From Desulfotignum sp. (lineage in GTDB: Bacteria > Desulfobacterota > Desulfobacteria > Desulfobacterales > Desulfobacteraceae): a stretch of 15,514 bases of DNA. The notes below the pieces were generated by a model. That model worked only from the letters and a program-made list of their open reading frames with translations, had not been told where the DNA came from and made no database searches. How positions within the stretch are numbered: the stretch's first letter is position 1; each line of letters starts with the position of its first letter. Positions 1 to 6,338 of the stretch are shown piece by piece. The stretch is from assembly GCA_011390235.1 (NCBI GenBank), contig JAABSS010000100.1, positions 1 to 15,514 on the forward strand, given 5' to 3'. Position numbers and translations under genes: made by a program.

Positions 1-3000
1 CCAGCGGATAATTTATTTGATACCACCTCATTTACCGGTCCAATCCAGAGCAGATTTTCATGGGGGTAATGGAACACCTCGGATAACTTGTCTTCATCCG
101 GTGTTTGTGAAGCAACGATGACCACCAGACTGTCTTCCGGGCTTATCCCCTTGAGTTTTTCAGCAAATTCCACCTGCATGGGTATTCCTAAGAAAGGTTC
201 CCACAACCGGGCAAAATTCCTGCACCCGGCTTCGGCCTGTTTGTCCATGGGAACAAAAATCAGTATGCCGTCCTCTGCCAGGTGGGTAAAAATAATCCGG
301 GACAAATTCTCAAGCCCGGTATCACTGGAAGCGGTGAAAACAGCTGAAAACGCATCTTTTTCGTGCAGGGCAGCTCCCAGCAGAACAAGATCCTGGTAAT
401 ACCGCTTTTCAATTGTGGTTTTGGCCAGATTGATCCAGCAAAGGGGCTCGGACCGCTGCACCCTGGGGTAGATGCCCAGTCCCAGGGCCTGGTGTTTTTG
501 GTCCATATCATCCAGGATATCGAATAAGGACCAGTCCTGGCCGCTTTTTGTCCTGCCCGCAGTTACGGACTTGGCCATGTTTCTGGGCATTTCACCGGCC
601 AGTCTGCCCTGGGCAAGGCCAAAGTAAAATCCCAGTAAAAACAAAAACGGTAAATCCAGGAACGGCTGAAAATGATCCGGCACCTTGGGAAGCAAAATGA
701 CCTGGTCTGCCAGATTTTTGATTTCATCTTGTTCCCTGTTCGGGTAAGTGACGGCTATAAAGCGTGTATTCTGTCTGTGCAGGGCTGCCATGAACTGGAC
801 TGCCTCATCCAGACGCTGCCGGTTGGTGGCAAGAACCAGTATAAAATCATCCTCAGCCATGGGAATGTCCAGAAACCGGTTCAGCTCGGAATAGTCAACC
901 GCCGTACCCATGGAGGTCCATGCATTGAGCTCCAGGTTCATAGCCCCTATTTTGGCGGCGCCCACATCGTGAAATCCGTCAACGATATAATGAAGAACGG
1001 TTTTTGAACTGCATCTGGTGGATTCCTGGCAAAAGGCTGTTACTGATTCATCGGCGAGCAGGGCCTCCAGATGGTGGGGCAGTTTGTGCAGTTCTTTGAC
1101 CAGGTCTGCAATAATGTTTTTTGCACCGGATACAGCTTCGCATACATACAGACAAAAAAGATCCAATATCAAAAGCATGCACAAGGCGCTCTTCAACGGT
1201 GCCACCGTGACCTCTTCCCCGCTGAGGACCGGGATGACCCCGGCACTTTTGCGTACCACCAGGGCCATGTCGGAAAACGGTTTTTCCGTAATGCCCACCA
1301 TGAGAATATTCTGCTGGAGCAGTACCGCGGCAAAATCAATCATATCCGAGGTGGTACCGGACCAGGAAACCATGATCACCAGGTCATGGTCCGGGTTGAT
1401 GGCGGTTTTTACATAGCTGATATCCTGGGGGGTGGTAACAACGAGATTGATGCCGGAAAAAAAGGACTCCATGGTTTTTTCCACAATTTCCGACAGCAGG
1501 TAGCTGAATCCGGTGCTCACCAGAATGATTCGGTTGAGGTTGGCCATATTGCTGCCGAAACGCCTTTCCAGGAGGCGGATACGGATATCAAACCGGGGCA
1601 GGGACATGGCCGCATCTGTATACCGGTGTAAAATATCTTCCATCAGACCGGGAATTTCCAGCAGATGCTCTTCGTAAAAGGTTTTACCGTATTCCTTTTG
1701 ATATGATACAGGGGTGAGGTACGTCTGTTCAGGCTGGATGTCGGTTCTGATCTTGCCGGAAAAATCCTGGAAATGCAGGTGGCGCATCACCGCATTGTTG
1801 CCGGCTTTGGTCTGAATCCGTGCAAAGATCTCCGGTTGGTCCAGCGAATAAATATCCACCAGAAATGGTTTGAGAAGGGCCTTTTTTTCCTGCCTGAACC
1901 AGTCATCCTGGACACCGGTATCTGTATCAAAAAAATCCGGCTCCACAATCATGGATTTTTTTGAATAGCTTTTCATCAGTTTCATCAGCTTGACCCCGGT
2001 GGCCTGGATCAATGTCTGGGGAAACAGTCCCAGGGCCGCATTGATATCCGACACCACCATAAAATCTTGTGTTTCCCGGCGTTTGACAATATACACCGGC
2101 CGGTTGTGGGCTGCCACAAAAAGCCGGTCCGGGGACACCCGGCTGATGCCTGATACGGCAAACTGGCCCCCTGAGGGGATCATGGCCTGTATCGCCCGGA
2201 TAAAAGCCATTTCATCGATTTCATGGATATTTTTTTTGCTCAGGATTTTGAAAATTGTATAGTCTATGGACTGGCTGCAGATGGACATGTTTTCAAGTTC
2301 AAGACGGTGCTGGTCTTCAATGGTTTTGTACCGCTGGTTTTCTTTGTACGCGGTATCAAAATAATGGCCCCAGAGCATGGCAAACAATTCCGTGGAATTG
2401 TCAGTGCGCAGAGCAATGCCGGCCACCTGGGTAATGTATTGTTTTATCCGTGATTCCACATCTGAATCAAACTGGCCGTTCAATACCACCGCCCGGACCT
2501 TATTCTGGTCCATGAAAGGGTGGGAGTTGCGTACAGAGATGGCAGACTGAATAGCCCAGCGGCCCTGACCGAGTACCGGCTGCACCATGGATTTGAGCAG
2601 CAGCGGATGGGTGGGGCCCGGCACATGGCCCTGGGGCAGATAACAGCCGGTTTGTGTTTTTTGGTTCATATATATCCGGGTCTGATAATAAACCAGTACA
2701 GCGGTGGCAGCAAGCCCGTAAAAGTTACAGGTTCTTTCAATTCGGTAAAGGATCTGCCAGTGGCGGGCAGGGCTGTCTGTATAAGCGGTCCAGAAATTTT
2801 CAAAAATCATCTGGATCCGGTCGGTGGTCTCCTGGGTCAGACCGGCCAGTACCCAGGCATCCAGATATCTGAAAAGATGTGCAATACCGTCCGTACTATA
2901 GTCTGCAGGCAATGTGACGCTCACCTGCCGCAGATAATGCCAGGCATATTTTCTGGCAAAAGGGTTTTTCTGGCCCTGTTTGGTTTCCACACGTTGGGGG

Positions 3001-3635
3001 GGAACCGGTGTTTCATCATAGGCAAACCGGTTGAATATCTGATCAAATTCATGGAACAGATCAGGCGATTCCACAGGCAATGGTGCAGATTTCCGGGCCT
3101 GGTCCACCTGGTCCTGAAATCCTTTTTTAATCAGTTTTTCCACCACGGCCACCGGCAGGTCGTAATCCATTATCATACAAGCCATGGCACCCTTCAATGC
3201 CTTGGGGGAATCAATGGTGAAAATTTTTTGCATCTCCGGGTTTCCAGAGGTTCCCGGTGCAACCAGACAGAGATTTTGTGTGTCCGTCAACTGGGACCAG
3301 GTGGGAAAAGATGCGGGTTTTTGCAAAGAAAACCCTTCGTAGGCCAGCAGTTTTTTCTGAACTCTGGTGATGAGATTGACATGGTTTTCTTTGTCATCAT
3401 CCATGAAGGCGGCTGCCTGCAGATCCCCTTCTTCAAACACGGGATGTGTCATAAGATGATCGATGAGATTTTCCACCGATCCCACTTCCCGACGGATCTT
3501 AAGGGGTTCCAGATCACTGCCCTGCAATCCTATGCCGGTACTGTCCGGGGCCCGGTAAATAATGGCCCACATACCTGTCAGAATCCGTGTCAGCCGGTTT
3601 TCCGCATCCCCATAATAAACGACAATACCGCACAT
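1..3635 (-). CDS. Giant GlmS-like class II glutamine amidotransferase with double SIS domain, C-terminus cut by window edge
   Basis: An uninterrupted reading frame of 1211 codons runs off the window. The start ATG at 3635 is preceded by GAGGAG. Cys2 after the start Met (MCGIVVYYGD) is the N-terminal nucleophile of class II glutamine amidotransferases, and YRAPDSTGIG (27-36) matches the GlmS YRGYDSAG block. The next conserved blocks come about 285 residues late: RWAIQ at 359-363, NSHP at 370-373, the oxyanion pair N386-G387, and a TD..TE block near 411-416. Two phosphosugar-isomerase SIS domains follow. SIS 1 has STGFSY (707-712), SWSGTTSD (757-764) and SGEEVTVA (805-812). SIS 2 has GAAKIGAMNLEL (892-903). 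MPRNMAKSVT at 1016-1025 resembles the GlmS C-terminus, yet at least 185 more residues follow. GlmS normally has about 610 residues. The GELKHGP catalytic loop of GlmS appears replaced by YSELNRFL. Glutamine hydrolysis looks possible; sugar isomerisation is uncertain. The gene lies 118 bp downstream of mttB and may be cotranscribed with it. Confidence 0.85.
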   Translation of the reverse strand, partial: MCGIVVYYGDAENRLTRILTGMWAIIYRAPDSTGIGLQGSDLEPLKIRREVGSVENLIDHLMTHPVFEEGDLQAAAFMDDDKENHVNLITRVQKKLLAYEGFSLQKPASFPTWSQLTDTQNLCLVAPGTSGNPEMQKIFTIDSPKALKGAMACMIMDYDLPVAVVEKLIKKGFQDQVDQARKSAPLPVESPDLFHEFDQIFNRFAYDETPVPPQRVETKQGQKNPFARKYAWHYLRQVSVTLPADYSTDGIAHLFRYLDAWVLAGLTQETTDRIQMIFENFWTAYTDSPARHWQILYRIERTCNFYGLAATAVLVYYQTRIYMNQKTQTGCYLPQGHVPGPTHPLLLKSMVQPVLGQGRWAIQSAISVRNSHPFMDQNKVRAVVLNGQFDSDVESRIKQYITQVAGIALRTDNSTELFAMLWGHYFDTAYKENQRYKTIEDQHRLELENMSICSQSIDYTIFKILSKKNIHEIDEMAFIRAIQAMIPSGGQFAVSGISRVSPDRLFVAAHNRPVYIVKRRETQDFMVVSDINAALGLFPQTLIQATGVKLMKLMKSYSKKSMIVEPDFFDTDTGVQDDWFRQEKKALLKPFLVDIYSLDQPEIFARIQTKAGNNAVMRHLHFQDFSGKIRTDIQPEQTYLTPVSYQKEYGKTFYEEHLLEIPGLMEDILHRYTDAAMSLPRFDIRIRLLERRFGSNMANLNRIILVSTGFSYLLSEIVEKTMESFFSGINLVVTTPQDISYVKTAINPDHDLVIMVSWSGTTSDMIDFAAVLLQQNILMVGITEKPFSDMALVVRKSAGVIPVLSGEEVTVAPLKSALCMLLILDLFCLYVCEAVSGAKNIIADLVKELHKLPHHLEALLADESVTAFCQESTRCSSKTVLHYIVDGFHDVGAAKIGAMNLELNAWTSMGTAVDYSELNRFLDIPMAEDDFILVLATNRQRLDEAVQFMAALHRQNTRFIAVTYPNREQDEIKNLADQVILLPKVPDHFQPFLDLPFLFLLGFYFGLAQGRLAGEMPRNMAKSVTAGRTKSGQDWSLFDILDDMDQKHQALGLGIYPRVQRSEPLCWINLAKTTIEKRYYQDLVLLGAALHEKDAFSAVFTASSDTGLENLSRIIFTHLAEDGILIFVPMDKQAEAGCRNFARLWEPFLGIPMQVEFAEKLKGISPEDSLVVIVASQTPDEDKLSEVFHYPHENLLWIGPVNEVVSNKLSA

Positions 3636-3720
3636 GTGGTTTTCTCCTCTAACATTTATCCCTGATCGCGCTGATACTGCCGTTTATGTAGCACACAATG
3701 AAAAGGATACCATCTGCCGG

Positions 3721-3746
3721 CCTGCCGGGTTTTTTTACCCGGCAGG
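3721..3746 (-). other. Perfect 10-bp stem-loop between mttB and the GlmS-like gene
   Basis: CCTGCCGGGT (3721-3730) pairs exactly with ACCCGGCAGG (3737-3746) around a 6-nt loop that is T6 on the plus strand and A6 in the minus-strand transcript. It begins 7 bases after the mttB stop codon. Neither side carries a U-tract after the stem, so it is not a standard intrinsic terminator. It could protect the 3' end of the mttB message, pause RNA polymerase, or reduce expression of the downstream gene. The base pairing is seen; the role is inferred. Confidence 0.5.
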
Positions 3747-3753
3747 AAAGCGG

Positions 3754-5208
3754 CTATCTTGGCACCAGAATATTGAATTTTTCCCGGATGGCGGCATCCA
3801 CAGCATCCGGAATATATGCGGTTTTGTTGGCCAGCAGTTTTTTTGCAATGACAAGGGCCCGCTGTCTGGCATCCAGGGAACCGTCAGCGGCCCAGCGGTC
3901 CCGGATTCTGCGGTCCGTCACCCCGTTGCTGTTGTAATATTCTTTGCGGATGTGGGTCATGGTGTGGGGGGCGGTCATGAAATTGCCGCCAGGGCCCACG
4001 CTGTGGATAACTTCCAGTGCCAGGTGTTCGTCGTCCACCTCGATGCCTTTCAATACTTTGCAGCAGCTGCCGTTGATTTCATCATCAATCACAAACTGCT
4101 CATGGGCAATGGTGAGCATGGATTCCAGCATGCCGGCACTGTGGTGAATATAATTGGAACCTCCCATGGCAGCCAGCACCGATGTAAAGGCTTTTTCATA
4201 CCCGGCCTGGGCATCGGGCACCTTGGCATCGGACAGTCCGGATGAGTTGTAGTTGGGCACCTTGATATGCCGGGACATCTGGTGGATGGCCGCATTCATC
4301 ATGCCGCACTCCACAGCCCCGCCACAGTATCCCATGGTGGCCAGGTTGGCCATGCCCGGAATACCGCCGTAAAGCAGCGGCGCACCCGGGTTGGTCAGCA
4401 TGCAGATGGTGATGCCGGCCAGTACCTCGGCATGGAGCTGGGCCAGGGTTCCGGCCATGGTGAGGGGTGAGGTGGAGCCGGCCATGGGGGCCGAAGACAG
4501 GGCCACCGGGATGCTGTTTCTGACAGCTTCCTGCATGATCTTTGTGGACTGGGTGCACAGCTTCAGCGGGCTGATGGCAAAGGAGGTGATCACGGAAATG
4601 ATGGGACGTTCTGCCAGTTTTTCCTTTCCGCCGGCGATCATGGCGGCCAGCTCCATGACCTGGTGAAGCCCCTCCTCGTTGTTTACCCCGGACATGACAT
4701 GCTTGCCGGACGCGGACAGACAGGCATAGAACATGTTGATGTCATAGTCTTTTTCATCGATATCCGTGGGGATGCACGGCCGCACCAGAAAGTGGATGTT
4801 TTTGAGCTGGTCCACCAGGCAGGATACTTTGTGCAGGTCATCCAGGGTGGTGGCCCGGACCTCACCGGTGTCCGGATCCAGAATTTTGATGGCAGCCCCC
4901 CCGGTTCCCAGGTGGACCCGGTCTTCGGTCAAGTGAAGATCATTTTCAGGGTTCTGCCCGCAGAGGATCACTTTTTCGGGGGCTTTTTCCACGGATGCGG
5001 CAACCAGGTCCCGGGGAAGCATGATCCGTTTTTTTTCCCGATTCACTGCGGCCCCGTTTTTTTCCAGCATATCCACTGTTTTTTCCAGCCCGGATTCATA
5101 GGTGACCCCGGTCTTTTCCAGAATGGTCAATGCAGCGTTGTGCACGGTGTCAATCTGCTGTGCAGAAAGCGGCTGGTACTGGCCGCCCTGCGTTCCCATT
5201 AAATTCAT
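3754..5208 (-). CDS. MttB-family (trimethylamine methyltransferase superfamily) corrinoid methyltransferase, non-pyrrolysine
   Basis: This 484-residue protein has full family length. Enzymes of this family move a methyl group from a methylated amine or betaine to a partner corrinoid protein. Recognisable blocks include GTGGAAIKILD (101-111), PLTMAGTLAQLHAE (248-261), GAPLLYGGIPGMANL (275-289) and SSGLSDAKVPDAQAGYEK (322-339). The last lies in the region where archaeal MttB carries pyrrolysine. No in-frame TAG occurs before the terminal one at 3754-3756, so this is the non-Pyl subgroup that includes the glycine-betaine methyltransferase MtgB. The substrate cannot be read from sequence. The start at 5208 has AAGGAG about 7 bases upstream. 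A regulator and a corrinoid activator diverge from it, but no corrinoid protein gene is in the window. The TAG stop would add about 40 codons if read through; nothing suggests that it is. Confidence 0.9.
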   Translation of the reverse strand: MNLMGTQGGQYQPLSAQQIDTVHNAALTILEKTGVTYESGLEKTVDMLEKNGAAVNREKKRIMLPRDLVAASVEKAPEKVILCGQNPENDLHLTEDRVHLGTGGAAIKILDPDTGEVRATTLDDLHKVSCLVDQLKNIHFLVRPCIPTDIDEKDYDINMFYACLSASGKHVMSGVNNEEGLHQVMELAAMIAGGKEKLAERPIISVITSFAISPLKLCTQSTKIMQEAVRNSIPVALSSAPMAGSTSPLTMAGTLAQLHAEVLAGITICMLTNPGAPLLYGGIPGMANLATMGYCGGAVECGMMNAAIHQMSRHIKVPNYNSSGLSDAKVPDAQAGYEKAFTSVLAAMGGSNYIHHSAGMLESMLTIAHEQFVIDDEINGSCCKVLKGIEVDDEHLALEVIHSVGPGGNFMTAPHTMTHIRKEYYNSNGVTDRRIRDRWAADGSLDARQRALVIAKKLLANKTAYIPDAVDAAIREKFNILVPR

Positions 5209-5282
5209 ATCTTTCTCCTTGGGATGTTTTTTTGTGTGATTTTTGTTTTCCTGTCCGACAGGTTATGGACAATTTGGTTTAT

Positions 5283-5311
5283 TTTATGGCATGGACCGGA
5301 CCGGGTGTCAA
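5283..5311 (-). promoter_or_regulatory. Predicted sigma70-like promoter of mttB
   Basis: On the minus strand TTGACA (5311-5306) matches the -35 consensus exactly. A 17-bp spacer separates it from CATAAA (5288-5283), which matches 4 of 6 positions of the -10 consensus. The implied start near 5276 leaves a leader of about 68 nt with the AAGGAG site at its end. A TTTTGTTAC element lies 7 bp upstream of the -35 box. Confidence 0.5.
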
Positions 5312-5318
5312 GCATAGC

Positions 5319-5327
5319 GTAACAAAA
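5319..5327 (-). promoter_or_regulatory. TTTTGTTAC operator candidate next to the mttB promoter
   Basis: The plus strand reads GTAACAAAA, so the minus strand carries TTTTGTTAC. The same nine bases recur in the opposite orientation at 5364-5372. The site lies just upstream of the predicted mttB -35 box, a position suited to an activator or to a repressor acting with the second site. The likely binder is the divergently encoded MurR/RpiR-type regulator, since these proteins often bind A/T-rich palindromes in their own divergent region. The repeat is seen; the binding is inferred. Confidence 0.4.
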
Positions 5328-5362
5328 GCTGTCTTGTTTTAATATATTGTGCATTTTGATAC

Positions 5363-5377
5363 TTTTTGTTACAAAAA
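5363..5377. promoter_or_regulatory. Perfect 15-bp palindrome TTTTTGTTACAAAAA, candidate regulator operator
   Basis: Two 7-base arms, TTTTTGT and ACAAAAA, are perfectly complementary around one central base. The palindrome is near the middle of the divergent region, 23 bp upstream of the predicted regulator -35 box and about 50 bp upstream of the mttB -35 box. It contains the TTTTGTTAC word found inverted at 5319-5327. It is a good candidate for the main operator of the adjacent MurR/RpiR-type protein. Confidence 0.5.
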
Positions 5378-5400
5378 CAAGGCCGCAAACCAGACAATGG

Positions 5401-5428
5401 TTGACACCAATCCACAGACATGTAAAAA
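5401..5428 (+). promoter_or_regulatory. Weak candidate promoter for the regulator-activator operon
   Basis: TTGACA at 5401-5406 is a perfect -35 match. TAAAAA at 5423-5428 is a 4 of 6 match to the -10 box at 16-bp spacing. Transcription would start near 5435, about 24 bases before the regulator ATG. The poly-A character of the -10 region makes this less certain than the mttB promoter. Confidence 0.3.
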
Positions 5429-5458
5429 AACCTGGAAAATTTTTGAAATGGACACAAA

Positions 5459-6322
5459 ATGACAAAAAAGCCCGGCTTTCTGCAAACCACCATCCATGAA
5501 AAATACGGTGCCCTGACTGCCAAAGGCAGGCGCCTGGCAGACTTTGTTTTGTCCAGTCCGGACAAGGCGGTCTTCATGACCACCAGGCAGCTGGCAGCAG
5601 CAGCAGGCACCAGTGAGGCAACCGTGGTCCGGTTTGTGCGGCAGCTGGGGTTTGAGAACTATGCTGTTTTCATCAACACCCTGCGGGATTTCATTGACCG
5701 GGACCTCACTCTTGTGGAGCGCGGAAGAATGCGGCATCTGGTGGCCGGCAGTGAAGATGCGGAACTGGACCGCCTTATCAACCAGGATATCCGAAACATC
5801 AGGGCCATGCACAAAAATATTGACCCTGCAGTGGTGCAGGCCGTACGCAGTGCATTGAAATCCGCACCGGCCGTGTATGTCATAGGTTCCAGGCTGTCTT
5901 ATTCATCAGCCCACTACATGGGCTGGACCATGGCAAAGATCAGGTCCAACGTGTGTATCCTCAACGGCAGTGACAGAACCAGCATGGATCAGATGATTTT
6001 TGCCCCGCCGGGTGCTGTGGTGGTGGTCATTGCCACCTCCCGCTATCCCAATGAACTTATCCGGCTGGGTAAAATTCCCCGGCGCCAGGGTCTGTGCCAG
6101 ATCCTGATCACGGACAGTGCTGCCTGCCCCCTGGTCCAGTTCAGTGACCATGTCCTGATCATCCCCCAGAAAAGTATCCCGTTTCTGGGAACACCCGTGT
6201 CCATGATCAGCCTGATCCATTATCTGCTCCATACCCTGGCCTCGGATATGGGGGACCGGCTGAAACATCACCAGGCAAAACTGGACCAGGCCTATCTGGA
6301 AAATGACATCTGGTTTAACTGA
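5459..6322 (+). CDS. MurR/RpiR-family transcriptional regulator (HTH plus SIS domain)
   Basis: The 287-residue protein has the two-domain layout of the MurR/RpiR family. An N-terminal helix-turn-helix (about 41-66, with TTRQLAAAAGTSEATVVRFV) binds DNA. A C-terminal SIS domain normally senses a phosphosugar: VYVIGSRLSYSSAHYM (139-154), ATSRYPNELI (192-201) and ITDSAACPL (217-225). The length is normal for the family (about 280). The glycine-rich SxSG motif of catalytic SIS domains is replaced by ATSRYPNE, as expected for a sensor. The ribosome site ahead of the ATG is weak. The gene diverges from mttB and is followed after 16 bp by a corrinoid activator, so it probably controls this methyltransferase module. 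The effector is unknown. An SIS sensor is notable because a GlmS-like protein lies in the same neighbourhood. Confidence 0.9.
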   Translation: MTKKPGFLQTTIHEKYGALTAKGRRLADFVLSSPDKAVFMTTRQLAAAAGTSEATVVRFVRQLGFENYAVFINTLRDFIDRDLTLVERGRMRHLVAGSEDAELDRLINQDIRNIRAMHKNIDPAVVQAVRSALKSAPAVYVIGSRLSYSSAHYMGWTMAKIRSNVCILNGSDRTSMDQMIFAPPGAVVVVIATSRYPNELIRLGKIPRRQGLCQILITDSAACPLVQFSDHVLIIPQKSIPFLGTPVSMISLIHYLLHTLASDMGDRLKHHQAKLDQAYLENDIWFN

Positions 6323-6338
6323 AAGGATTGTATTGCAT

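Noticed and set aside
2520..3665. Long plus-strand open frame of 381 codons
   Set aside because: It lies opposite the GlmS-like gene, whose minus-strand frame shows conserved motifs throughout. The plus-strand frame has no recognisable motif and is a shadow of GC-biased codon use.
3754..3756. Amber (TAG) stop at the end of an MttB-family gene, hinting at pyrrolysine
   Set aside because: The protein is already full length at this point and the family's pyrrolysine site is internal, near residue 325-335, where no TAG occurs. Read-through would give only about 40 unrelated codons.
5250..5262. CCTGT-CCG-ACAGG mini-hairpin in the mttB leader as a terminator or riboswitch stem
   Set aside because: The stem is only 5 bp, no U-run follows in the minus-strand transcript, and no riboswitch core was recognised around it.
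6303..6338. Upstream in-frame ATG (6303) as start of the corrinoid activator
   Set aside because: It overlaps the regulator, has no suitable ribosome site, and adds 12 residues ahead of the point where the ferredoxin fold normally begins. The ATG at 6339 has AAGGA upstream.
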